From Puccinia triticina (Eukaryota; Basidiomycota; Pucciniomycetes; Pucciniales; Pucciniaceae), in assembly GCF_026914185.1 (NCBI RefSeq), contig NC_070558.1, positions 2,046,001 to 2,110,000 on the forward strand: a DNA stretch of 64,000 bases. Direction: 5' to 3'. A model generated the notes under the pieces. That model was not told the origin of the DNA and ran no database searches. It worked only from the letters and a program-made list of their open reading frames with translations. A program made the translations under genes and the position numbers. Positions 19,339-31,500 of this stretch are shown one piece after another (positions within the stretch are counted from its first letter, which is position 1; each line of letters opens with the position of its first letter).

Positions 19339-21777
19339 TTAAAGTTGCAACCTTGAAGTATATCGAGATAATTCCTGCGCAAATTGTTTCATGAAGCCCA
19401 CATCTTCGGCACCGAAAACTCTTTTGGGGTCATCAGTATATCCAGCCAGAACGAAGCCGCCTGAGTTGGGTTGAGCCTCAGTACCAACGGCCAAAAGCAT
19501 CGCCGATGCATACGGCTTGGTACCCGAACCTCTAGGTTGTAAGGAGTCCTCTTCACATTCTTCCACGCTTGGATTTTGGTAGAGAAACCCGCCTTCAGGT
19601 GCTCTCAGTGCACGCAAATGCAGGCCGGCGTCGAAGACTGGAACCGGGAGGGGGATGTTGTGGCCGGAGATGATCAATGTCCTGCCCAATTCGTTCGATT
19701 CGCCATGGGGAACAACAGCGGTCAAATACACCAAAGAGAGGCTCAAGGTTTCGCCGATCAACTTGGTGGCTAGATCGAACACCTTTCGCATCTTGGGTTT
19801 TACGACTGCGTTGACATCTTCAAACAAGCTTGGGCCAGTTTTAGTTGGTGACTTCAAGGCCGTATGTGTGTGTGACGCGGGTGAAGTGGGCGCAGTAGAA
19901 ATGGAGCTGATACTGGCCAACCTTCTGAAACTGGATCGCTTGGATGTAGTCACGGTTTGGTCTGGAGACGCTGGAGTATCGGACAAAACTTCGGATTCAA
20001 GTATTTCGTCGCCGTCACTCGTAGAGCTGATAACCCGTTTCAATTCGTGATTCCAATTCTCTTGGCCTGCCGATAGGTTTTTCATCTTTCGCTCCATCTT
20101 CTTAGCGAACCACTTCTCGATCTCTCGTCGTGCGTATTCAGACATGTAAACAAGCTTCTTGCGGTCCTCCACACTAAAGGACTCGCGAGGAGCGGTATCC
20201 ACAATGCACAACGTGCCAATGGGGCATGCGTTGTCTTCGGATTCTTGGCTTCCATCCAGGTTGGGCGCCATCAAAGGCACACCGGCGTAAAATCTTGATC
20301 CGAAATTCTGTGTCAAGGGACCATTCTCGAATCTCCAATCTTTGTGAGTGTCAAGGACCGTAAATCCCTTACGACCACTGAGTATAGTATGTGCACCTAA
20401 ACGCAATTTAGAAAAATTAGTCTTGAGCAAACCTTGTCAGGAATCGATCACTACGCACAAAAACCAATATCGCGGCTAATATCTCGTTTTCCTCCTAAAC
20501 CAGATTCCGCCAGAAATATTTGACGATCATCATCGAGAATCTGCACCATAGGATATGTTCGGACTGATCAGTACATGCTACGTATTTTTCGCCAAGGAAG
20601 AAAACACGAAAAACAGGAAACAAAGGCGAAAACTAACAGATAGCATACTAAGTGCAGTTCCAAAAAGTTCCCGACATTGCTTAACAATTTTTCTGAAAAC
20701 TGGATGTTGTTCCAAAGTCTCGGGGGGTAATTGGCCCCGTCGTACGCCATCCATCATGGCTCGGGCCTCGTCGACGCCCATTGAGGACTCTTCACTGACA
20801 AGGGAATCACGCCGTTCCCAAGGTTCTTCGAGGCTTACGGGGACCTTTCCTTCTTCCATCAATTTGTCGCCCGCCTCGGCTCGGGCCTTAGATCTGGCCA
20901 TACCCTCATCTGTCTCGTCAAAACCCTTCTCTCCCAAAACACCGAGTCGATTCAGGACCAATTGTCGCGCTGGCTCATTCGCCGGTCTAGGAGCCATGTA
21001 GAATCTGGATTGGAACGCAGAGGGAGTGTCTTCCTCTCCTTCTGGTTCCATCGGTGGCAAAGGAGGATTGAGAACATCGATTTGTTCCTGGCGGGGGAAG
21101 TGAGCTAGTTAGCATGGGTGCTTATTGGATTTGAGGCGCTGATCTTACAAAAAAAAAAGAAACATAAGACTCACGTTTGCATAATAACGGTGATACTCAT
21201 CCCATGTTTTTGGTTGTTGATCGGCAGGACTAGAAGCACTGATACGAGTTTTCAAAACGGCAACCATCTTTTGAACTTGCGTCTTGGCGCCAGTAGATTT
21301 GACCTTCCACGAGTTGAAGATCGTAATCCGTTTGTTAGCCTTTGGAGTTGCAGTGCCATACTGGTCCGAATCGTCGAGTTTCTCTTGGCGGCAAATGATT
21401 TCTGTGCTCGTCACAATATTCTTGTGACGGCTCGTACCATCTGATTTGAGTGTAAACGCCTTGAAAGCAATTCTTCTGATCTGAGTAAATCGTTTTTTCT
21501 TTGACTTGACTGGGGCTGTTTTCTTGACCTTTGGTGTGGATTCATTTTCACTATCACTAAGAGCAGGCGCATGAGAATCAAGCCAGATTTCATTGGGTCC
21601 TTCATCGTTTTCACCCTGTGGTGCCGCGTCCGAAATTGATTCACTAATTGCCTTTTTCCAAAAGTATTCGGACGGCCTAGATTTCACCGGGCGCGATGAC
21701 TTATCGCGCAAACCCACATTGAACAGGGACGAGTAAGGTAGTGTGATACCGCGAGGACAGGCTATGAGGTGAGCCAT
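19339..21777 (-). CDS. GAF-domain protein, copy 1 (4 exons, 730 aa)
   Basis: Exons complement(21175-21777, 20638-21087, 20459-20540, 19339-20396), 2193 nt, phase kept at every junction. The N-terminal 200 residues are basic with conserved RRIAFKAF and WKKA blocks. Residues 202-351 contain LVLNRLG and LEQHPVFRKIVKQCRELFG. The GAF core follows across exons 3-4 (FCAHTILSGRKG, FYAGVPLMAPN, CPIGTLCIVD, RKKLVYMSEYARREIEKW). A serine-rich linker then leads to a second conserved block ending in DPKRVFGAEDVGFMKQFAQELS. GAF domains bind small ligands or sense redox and light; the ligand here is unknown, and no kinase or cyclase domain is attached. Paralogue of the gene at 40058-42690, with the same intron phases and an exon 2 of exactly 450 nt in both. 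Confidence 0.85.
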
Positions 21778-21959
21778 GGTGAGCGATAAAACGTGATGAG
21801 TATAGAGGAGAGGAAGGAGTTGCAGTCCTGGGATTGTCAGCCGATGGAGTTACAAAACGAGAACTACGGAGATTCTTTCTTGTACATATAAGTTTGGACT
21901 CAAAATCGTGAAGTTTAGGATTTTTAAATTAAATGAATTAATGATGGTGTCAAAACCCG

Positions 21960-22000
21960 ATGATGTCATCATTGGTTATTATGATGATGACAGTACTGTC
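21960..22000. promoter_or_regulatory. Two perfect palindromes upstream of GAF copy 1
   Basis: ATGATGTCATCAT (about 21960-21973, containing the CRE/ATF-like TGATGTCA) and GACAGTACTGTC (21989-22000) lie about 190-220 bp upstream of the GAF copy 1 start codon. Position and symmetry suggest dimeric factor sites; no other support. Confidence 0.35.
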
Positions 22001-22976
22001 ATATGTAATCATCCCAAGCGCAAACCTTGCCAGACCAAGCGAACCTCGTCCAAATCCCCGAGCGTAACAAAGCCCGCGGCACCGCGGAGCCGTAGGTGCA
22101 AGCGGGGCTTATGCCTAACAAGCAGAGCCTCGCGTGACAGGATCTCACTTGGAACCGTAGTTTTCTTTGCATCTTAGTTCAAAAATCAACACTCACTTGC
22201 CACTAAATTCCAACCTACCTCCATGAAGCGCTGGCTTCCTGGCTATCATTCCATCCCCTCCATTTTCTCTCATCTTTTTTTGTATGTACAGTATAATTTT
22301 TTGAAATACATGCAATCCTTGGGTCCGATTGAGCTTTAACAGTATTGTTTTCACGACAATTAAAAGCTCGCTCGGACCTCTCGGCATTCAGGATCAATGC
22401 CATACTGATTTCATTAAGCTTAAAGAGATCGGAAGGGATCAACAGCGGAGTAAGAAAATAAAAAAGGATACAACAATTAAATCTTCCATCTTCCGTGAAG
22501 TCGATACAAGCCTTCTTTGAGTCGCAACAGCCACCCAAAAGACTAGTTCAACCCTTTGAAGCAGCCATCCCACCGTTTACAACCGCAAAGATGCCGTCAC
22601 GAACACAAAAGAAAACAAAGAAACCTTCAAAGAAAATTACCCTCACAAAGCATTTGCTTGAAATGGGTGACGCTGACCTCTGTGATGCAATCATTGATGA
22701 CTGCTTGCCATGCTTCCCCTAAAATGAGTCTGCCAAGACCGTCCAAGTCGACGCCGTGATGAGCCTAGTCCGAAGTATTGTTGTTGGAAGGCCATTGACA
22801 TGTTGTTGCCGGTCAAGAAGGCGGTGAGGAATTGCTTTGGGGTAAGGTTGAGATCGTCAATGAGATTGCAAATGGAGCGTAAATTTTGACTCTTGCGACC
22901 TGATGGGGTTTTTTTTGTCGGGTCCGGATCCATTGTTGTGATGAGGTGTTGAGGGAATGCGTTGGAGGTCAATATA
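22001..22976. other. No convincing gene
   Basis: Contains a lysine-rich 44-codon ORF from 22591 (MPSRTQKKTKK...) ending at 22722. It has no recognised domain and could be a chance ORF or a gene remnant. The rest is AT-rich. Confidence 0.35.
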
Positions 22977-23669
22977 CAGTGCCCGGAAGAAAGTTTTCAT
23001 TAAATTTCTTTTGACAAGAACACATACAAACCATGCCTGCTAATTTCTGATTTATTAGGAGGATGGACAGAAAGGTTTGAAAAGAATGAATACAAGTAAT
23101 GTTTTTGGAAAAAATAAGTGCAATATACTAGCTGAAAATATTTTTTTCATTAAATGATAATTTTGGAAAATCTTTGATACTATTCCAAAAAAATCGTGAA
23201 TAATCAGAATCAATAGACTGACATGTGACGTGAATGATAATAAATGAAAAAATGAATCCCAAAATTCATCCTAAATTTTAGTTGGCAGTGAAAACACCTC
23301 AGACACTGTTTTTTTGTTACCTGCAGTGCAAATTTGCAATTTTTGAGGTACTTTCCCTGCCCACAAAAATTTAGGATGGATTTTGGGATTCATTTTTTTC
23401 ATTTATTATCATTCACGTCACATGTCAGTCTATTGATTCTGATTATTCACAATTTTTTTGGAATAGTATTAAAGATTTTCCAAAATTATCATTTAATGAA
23501 AAAAATATTTTCAGCTAGTATATTGCACTTATTTTTTCCAAAAACATTACTTGTATTCATTCTTTTCAAACCTTTCTGTCCATCCTCCTAATAAATCAGA
23601 AATTAGCAGGCATGGTTTGTATGTGTTCTTGTCAAAAGAAATTTAATGAAAACTTTCTTCCGGGCACTG
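22977..23669. mobile_element. Tc1/mariner-type foldback element, 693 bp
   Basis: Begins CAGTGCCCGGAAG and ends CTTCCGGGCACTG, flanked on both sides by TA (22975-22976 and 23670-23671), as for Tc1/mariner insertions. The arms 22977-23279 and 23367-23669 (303 bp each) are near-perfect reverse complements around an 87-bp centre. No transposase ORF, so it is non-autonomous. A transcript through it would fold into a 300-bp duplex. Confidence 0.9.
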
Positions 23670-23671
23670 TA

Positions 23672-24003
23672 CATATGCAAAAAGATGGGGGGATGCGATC
23701 AGTGATCAATGGTGATATGAAGCAGATGTAAAAAAAGAGAGTTCGATGAAAAAAAAAAAAAAACAGCCTTCAGTAAGGTCAGGTTTATGACTTACCAACC
23801 AATTCTGCAAAACCAAACCTCTGAAATCCAAGCTTTTGAAAAAATTATACATATGTCATGAAAATGGATTTTCAAATTTTGAGTTGATGGAAATTATAGC
23901 AAGATGCAGGGGAAAAAACCATGAGAATTGAGAAGCAGCTATTGTGTTTTGAATAAAGCTTGGATGATTCCTCAAATTTTCTGGTTTCGTTGACCAAGGT
24001 CAA
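23672..24003. other. Intergenic, no gene
   Basis: AT-rich spacer with an A14 run near 23750. Nothing recognised. Confidence 0.5.
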
Positions 24004-25329
24004 CTATGGAGGCCCTGACGCGCCAATCTTGCCATAAGAAATCAAAAACCCTGATTTCCCGCCCCTGAAATGACCAACTTGCCACAATTTTCTCAAAACA
24101 TGCCCCTGGCCCACCATATTTGCCAGGCTGATATTGATCTCATCCACCATACATGCCAAGTTTCAGGAAGAATCACTGTTTCACAGTGTTGTGCTGCCAA
24201 CTGTGCCGACCCCCAAGATGCAAGAGTTGCCATCACCCTTCCCCAATTGTCCGGCCCGCCCTGTGTCTCATCCCCTCCGCTCCCATACACGGAGCATGAT
24301 ACAAAATATACAGAATATAAGGCTATGCCCCCATTGCTAATGTTACCCTCATGGTAGGGCTGGACCCCAACCAAGGCCAGTCGGGTATACCTGACTATCC
24401 AACTGAGTCAGTGAGCAGGAGGATGTTTATATATCTCCCCCCGCACCACAGATGCCAACGCCAGCGCCAGCATTGACTGACGCGTGTCCTGCGGCCCATC
24501 CGACTGTGTCGCATACATAGTCAGGTATACCCGACTGGCGGTTGGGGCTCAGCTGTAAACCTGGCTGCCTTGTCAAGAAGTCCATTTGGCGAAGTCCTTT
24601 CAATGAGTTGGACATATGTACCCAGCTCAAGCTCGCTGGGATCCTTTTTTCCCACCCAGTGAGCTAGAATGACATCCCTTGCCAAGGAGTCCCCCCAGCA
24701 AGCTGAATGTGTCCAGCTCTTTGGGAGGACCTCCTTCGCCAAGCTGGATGCAAATGTATCATGCTCGCCAGGACCTCACCGAGCTGGATAAATATGTATC
24801 CAGCTCGCCAGGACCTGACCGGACCTGACGTATCCAGCTCAGCGAGGGAGGTCCTCCCAACGAGCTGGACACGTTCAGCTCGCTGGGTGGACTCTCGCCG
24901 GGACCTTCCTTACCGAGCTGGGTGCATGTATCCAGCTTGGCGAGAGAGGTCCTCCCGGCGAGCTGGACACATCCAGCTTGCGGGTTGACTCACTTCTTTG
25001 ACGGAAGGAATCCCTCCGGTCAGGGAGGTGTACATACCTCTTGACCGGGGGAATCCCTATGGTCAAGGAGGTATCAATGACTGAAGTCATCAAGGTGTGT
25101 ACCCAGGACCAATTGTACATCTATGTGGGATAGGTTATGTGTTGATGTGCGGACCCTTCCACATGCAGAAGCCCAATATGCTCCTGAAACAATTGTAAGT
25201 GGGGGCATTGGAAGATTGCAGGAAGTTTTGGTACTTGTATGGCAACTCTGGCGCTTGGATTCATTCAAAAAGCGTTTTTGATTTTTTTGATTTTTTTGTG
25301 GCCAGAATGGCGTGTCAGGGCCTCCATAG
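24004..25329. mobile_element. Non-autonomous TIR DNA transposon, 1.3 kb
   Basis: Left end CTATGGAGGCCCTGACGCGCC and right end GGCGTGTCAGGGCCTCCATAG are inverted repeats, with weaker complementarity extending inward (AATCAAAAA near 24038 / TTTTTGATT near 25275). TCAA flanks both ends (24000-24003, 25330-25333); GTCAAC is shared if the terminus is TATGG. No transposase reading frame inside. The middle (about 24590-25010) is filled with CCAGCTCGCCAGGACCT / GAGCTGGACAC repeats in both orientations. Confidence 0.7.
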
Positions 25330-25333
25330 TCAA

Positions 25334-27326
25334 CTCCATATTTTTGATATCCTTTCCACATGGTGCATCTTGACAGATGTCAGATGAGGCCCAAGGCTAA
25401 ATCCACCCCCGGTGTGGAACTACTCTGAGGGAAGAATAGAGCTTGAGAGGGATTTGGTGCTTGAAGGGCTGCCTCTCAGGGGAACAAGAAAAAGAATATA
25501 AGAGTATGGACTCTTAAGGAAAGGTGTGGCTATGGAGATTCTTGAGGTATGTCTAAGGGTTTAATTTCTACTAATCTAATAGCAAGGTAAAGGTAATGTA
25601 AAGTCTGTCCAACCTGATATATTTGGCATAGACTTATCAAGCTTGTCCACTCTGATTTAATGGCATAAGCTAGGCTAGTGAATGGTGACCAGTGATCTGG
25701 ATTGCTGGGACAGGATCTGATGGGGAACAAAAGGTAGGGCCAAAGAGGGCAGACTATATACAAAATATTATGGGGCTGAGTTGTGGTTGGAAGAAAAGAT
25801 GAAACAGTGAAAATTCTCAATCAAGGGGCTGAGGCTGAAAATGCTATGGGGATGGAAAGTTCTGGAATGAGGCTGGAATGTGGAGAGACAATGAAACATC
25901 AGAAGAAAGGGATTACATATCATATGAGAGTCTGAAAAGGGAAGGGCTGAAACCAAAGGGTACAAGGGGTAATCAAGATGGGATCTCCATGGTTATTACA
26001 TGTGTGGCTAATGCCAAGATGGGGTTGTTATGCTGGATTGGGAAGGGAGAAAAAGATGATGAATATCCAGGGTCTTTCCTAATAGTCTGGCTCTGTCTGA
26101 TGGGTGACTTTCTCCCACTTGTGCCTAGCTGGGTGCTTGAGAAATACTGATTTGGTGTAGGTGGGTATCCAGAAGGTGGGGAAAAAGGGTGAAGAGAGAA
26201 TGGGGGGCCTGTTGATGGGTATGAGTTGTCCTGGCCTTGATCCTTAAGGGAGGTGGGTGCTTGAGTATTCCAGAGAGGTTTATATTGAGGTGAAAAGACT
26301 TTGATTTTGGTGCCATATTCAGGATTGGCTTACCACACCGGAGCCAATTTCCTCCAGTAGGGGGTGAAGGAGTCGGGTTAGAGAAATACCGAGTTCATTT
26401 TCAGAACCAGAGCAGCTTCTTTACCCGGCCCACAACATGCCATGACCATTGGCCGTTGCCCTCTGCCAGTATGGGCCGGGCAGGGAGAGGCCGACCAAGC
26501 GCTGGGTCGTGACACAAAGACATCCCGGGTGGAAGTCAATTCCAAGGTTTTGTTTAAAGTTGTGTCTGGCTTTTAAAGTTTGGTGTGAAGTTTAAAATAA
26601 AGTTACTACATAACGAAACCAGAAAATTTGATTAGCGTTGGCCACGCGCGCTTGGCCTTTTTTTTGGCCAAACTTTGGTGAGTGCCCAGACGGGCTTGCA
26701 ACACCATAGGTTGGTGGTGATCAAGTTATGAGGGAAATTTATCCTCCACTACCAAAGCAAGGAGATCCTGTCAAGCCAGATTTCCTGCTTAGTCACAAGT
26801 CCTCTCCCTGCAGGAGAGATTGCAGTGCTACACATCTCAACCGGCCAAAAGTGCCGCAGCAGGGACACAGACTTTGACAAGTTTGGTGCACGGAGAGTTG
26901 GGAGAATTGTCAAAGCCTGAGCTGATTGGGGATGGGCAATAGCGGTTTTAGAAGGCAATGGACTGGCAAACGCAAGTGATTCAAGGCATGCGTTCCAGCT
27001 GAGGGAAATGCTGGTAGATGGTACTCCTTATGCGTATGTGCGCAGTTACGCGGGCTGGCCATCATCAAACCACAAGGCTATGAAGTAAACGGGCCTTGTT
27101 CATCTCCTCCAACATGAACTCGGGTCCTCCGCACCATTTCAACAGTGCCCACCCACAAAGAGGTGAAATTAATTCCAATTCTTCAGACTTCATGCAGTGT
27201 TTAAATGCGTGTGAGGTATATGATTGATTGATTGGATGGGCTTGCTGGAAATCACACATTTACAATACAGTACATCACAATTTAAATTTGAGCCAAATAA
27301 ACCCTCTTGGGGCCTTGTGTAACAAA
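25334..27326. other. No recognised gene
   Basis: Moderately G-rich sequence on the plus strand with only short ORFs, none with a known domain. Looks like old repeat sequence, but I found no ends. Confidence 0.4.
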
Positions 27327-27331
27327 CAGAT

Positions 27332-27474
27332 TGTTGTAACCCAGCGGGGGTTACACGTGGAGGGTCTCATCTAGACCCCTTTTCTCACATTACTTTCATG
27401 TATATAAACCTAGCTATGTTTACATACATGAAAATCATCATTCCTGTCTCAAACCATATCCTGAGGTTCCTTTA
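27332..27474 (+). repeat. Copia 5' LTR
   Basis: 143 bp, starts TGTTGTAACCC, contains TATATAAACC as a likely TATA box near 27400, and ends CCTTTA rather than the usual CA. Confidence 0.9.
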
Positions 27475-27486
27475 GGTTATGAGCCC
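27475..27486 (+). other. Copia primer binding site, initiator tRNA-Met anticodon arm
   Basis: GGTTATGAGCCC is the reverse complement of GGGCTCATAACC, the anticodon stem-loop of initiator tRNA-Met (CAT anticodon). This is the copia mode of priming, from an internal tRNA fragment rather than the CCA end. Confidence 0.8.
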
Positions 27487-28500
27487 TTGAAACATCTCAC
27501 AAACATCGTTTTCTTTTCCTTTTCTTGTCTACTTGGTTCTTCTCTTCTACTCTGTCCATCTATCATCAGGGTATCCCAGCGTAGGGTGTGATTGGCCCGT
27601 TGTCATTTGAAGGAATTACGACCGGAGGCAAGCAGAGCGGGCAAAGGGAGAAAGATTGGCTTAGCTGATAGCAGACAAATAGTCTGAAAAAGGACCGAAT
27701 AAACTTACTCGAAGGGGCTAATGTGCCTTTGCAGATAAGACAGAGTGCGGGCTCAAGTGCGCACAAAGGATCAAAATGGTCAGAGCTGATGCTGAATTCC
27801 TGAGTAGTATGTGATGTTTAAATAGACTACATACAATGTGCTCAAGTTGTGGGCGCGCTTTTTAGAGGACAAAATGAATAAGGAAAAAAAAGGTACATGC
27901 ATAAAAGATGGGACATTTTTGTGATATGAGAAAAGGAAAAAGGAGAGCGGTGACGAGGGAAATTCCAACATCATTCAAAACTTTTCTTGCTTGACTGGCT
28001 CATCATCTACCCGACAAAGTTTTACTACACCTACTAAGCTGCACGCAAGTAGCTATTGCTGTGTATACCTGTTCTCAGGACGCGGAGTTCAGGGGCCAAA
28101 AAGTTTGTTTGCTTTCTTTTGACTCACCAGAAAAATCATATCATCTCTACGTCTACCGCATCTATTTCTCTACCTGCCTGTCCCACGTTTCCGAACAAAG
28201 TTTTCTACCTCAACTGACATTCCTCTTCAACTCTACCAATCTCCAGAACACATTAAAAAAAAAAATCCCTTCTTATTCTTAAAACTGCTCCATCTCCCGA
28301 CTACTCATCTCTTAACTCTTGTTCCTCCAATCTATTCCTGTATACTCCATTTTTTTCCCACCACCATCATCAAAGTCTTCTCTCTGAAAATCCAAATATC
28401 CTTTCTGCCCTTCACCCAACTTTTCTCCCTACACAACAATTGATTTCTTTTGCTTCTCTCTCCATCCAACCTATCCCTTTTCCACCAGTTTTTCTTCTCC

Positions 28501-31500
28501 ATGTCTTCCCCTGGCATAAGCACCCCAAACTCCTGCGGCAATACTCCCAGACCTGCTGATCCCCCGGCCCCTCCAGCTCCTGCCGCACGACGCCCAGCAG
28601 TTGTCAATGTTGCTGAAGATTGGAACACGGCTGCCATCATTGCTTTGGTAGTCAACCTTATCCGTGACAAAGACCGCTTGCTACCAGATGGATCCAATTT
28701 TGGTGTCTGGGGGGACTTCTTGGAAAAACGCATGCGCAATGGTGTAAATGATGGCGATTATCTTATGTTCCTGTTGACGAGTGCTGTCCAGGAACAAATT
28801 GCTCGATCTATCCTTTTGGCTTCTGTTGACCGCACACTCCGCCGACCAATGGCACCTTTTGCAACCACGCAAGAAATGTTTGCGGACATCCATCTCCGTT
28901 TCAATGTCATTACCAGAGCGGCAAAGATCAATGCATTCCGTAGACTTCTTTTGTTCAACATACGCGACCATCCCTCCTCGGCAACAATCAACATGGCGAT
29001 CACCGACCAACTCAATGAACTTCACCAACAAAACATCAATCTCACACGCAATCTGCCTCAATTAGCCTGGATTGGTTCTTCAGAACGGACTAGGATCAGA
29101 ACCGGAAGTAATGAGGGAGGTGGATCAAAGGATCGATATGGCATTACAAGCTTCCAGAAGCAGGACGGTAGCGGATTTCGACACAATAGTCCGAACGGTA
29201 AATGTGGTGCAAGAAAACATCAGACATCAACGTGAAGGCATCACTGACAGCCAACCAATGCCGGCCAGTCAGCCGTTAGTCATGCAAGCTAACCCAGTTG
29301 CCGCGGTTCCCGTCTCTAGTTTGCCTCCTCAGCACCCCAACAACATCCCGGACGCGATGGATTTCATGGTGATGCAGGCAGGGTTTTGCTGGCAATGCCG
29401 CTTGCCCAATCATTTACTCCGCGAATGCCCTCTTCGTGTCTGTGCCAATCCAAACCGTGGTCCAGCCAGAAGAATGCCTCAACATTGGGGTTACAATCAG
29501 TATCCGTTCCCCCAGCAACATGGATTTCAACCATTCTACCCAATAGTGGCACCTGCTGGGTACACTGGTACTTATCCATTGGTCCAGCCCCCTTCTTTCG
29601 CTTCTTGCCCCCCCCGTTCCACAGACGTCTCCTCAAGTCTCCCGGCCTGGCAACTCCTACCGCCTGGCAACTCCTACCAACCCCAATACCAAAACAACTG
29701 TGCCTATTGGGCTTGGCAGTCATTGGAGACTCAGCAACACTGGACTCAGCCCGCTGCTAGGATGTCCAAAGCACCATTGCACAACCATCAAGATCACAGT
29801 GCGCGCATGGTGGAGCTCGGTGACCTGGCGGATGATCTTGCCAATCTTCACTTTGGCCATGCGCATGTTGTGATGGCCAATGGTGAGCCGATTGTGGATT
29901 CTGGTGCGTCCCACCATCTCTGTGGTGACCATCGTTCTTTTCTTAAATTTTGCTCCTTCCTTCGTCCTATTCCACTTAAAGTAGCTACTGAAGGCAACAA
30001 TGCCTTTATCACGGGCCAAGGCAACTTTCACTTTGATGGTCTGAACAACCAGAGAGTAACCATTCATGGCGTACTTTATTGTGAGCTAGCAAGAACGACT
30101 CTGATCTCTCTAGCCGCGTTGAGGAAAGCTAACGCCTAGTTCACATATGATGTGTCACAGGATCGCTATGAGATTTTTAGTCGCAGCGGTAGACATGTGT
30201 TTTCCTGCCCTTTTGGGGCTCGACACAACAAATGGATTTTTCCCCATCCCCTTGTCAACGCAGCCTATGACTCCCAGTGTATTCCTCCAATCCACAATGT
30301 CCACAAAGTTCACAATCCTCTGTTTTGTCCTATATCCACATCTGAACTTCTGAATATAAGGAATAATTTCTATGTGCCTCTTGACACTGCGCCAAATGAC
30401 CTGAGTATTGCTGATAAAGACTTGACAGCCAACAAACGGACGCTGATGTATTGGCACCGCTTGTTCGGGCATGCCAGCTTGAGAAAGATTAAGCATCTGT
30501 GCAGGATGGGGAATGGCGAGGGTCTTTCCACTGCCCTTCCTCCGGGAAATATCAAGTGCTCGGTGTGCGCTATCAGCAAGAGCCTACTTAAGACTAGACT
30601 CTCTTCTACTGATTGAATCCTCCCGCAACTGAGTATTATATCCACAAATATTATAGGACCCTTCCAGGTGCCAACGTTCAACAATGGTCAATTTGTGCTG
30701 ATGATCCAGGATCTCGGCACTGGATTCTCTGAGGCAAATATTATGAAGAGCAAAGACCAAGCCTGTGTGTTGGTGATTGAAACCATTAAGAGATGGGAGT
30801 GCACGACTGGGGATAAAGTTTGTGTTTTCCGGAGCAATAACGGGGGTGGAATATAATAGTAATGTTTTTCTCTCTTTCCTTGCGAACAAGGGAATCAAGG
30901 CTGAATGCGCGCTGCACTATCATCATTACCAAAATGGGGCAATCAAAAGATACAATAGGACCTTAAGTGAAATGGGAAGAACTTTACTGATAGACAGCAA
31001 GCTCGACAAATCTTTTTGGGGTTTTAGCTACATCTGGGCAAGCAACACGCTAAACCGCATTCCCAGCAAACGAAGCGGTGAACGTTTGACTTTTGAAGCC
31101 TTTTACGGACGACTACCTTCATTTGACACTGCGCGGATCTTTGGCGAAATTGGTTTTGTGCAAGTACCAGTGGAGAAGCGACAGAAACTTGACCATCAGG
31201 TGTTAGAAGGACGGTTGGTTGCTAACTGTGACAACAGCAAAGGTTGGGTGTTTTGGGTGAAGGAATCCAACAAACTGGTGGCGTCTACAATTGTAGATTG
31301 AAAGGTCAAGAGACCTGTTTCTTTTATTCCTTCCATAAAGCCCAAATTGCCTGCTGTTGCGGTCGACCCGCCGCCAGCTCCCATTATTGACGCACCAGCT
31401 AACAAACACAAGCTAGATTTCGTGATGAACAGGCTGTGTCTGGGCGATCACAGTGCGGACTCTCTCGTTACACAACAGGAATTGGTAGTCGATAAGCTTC

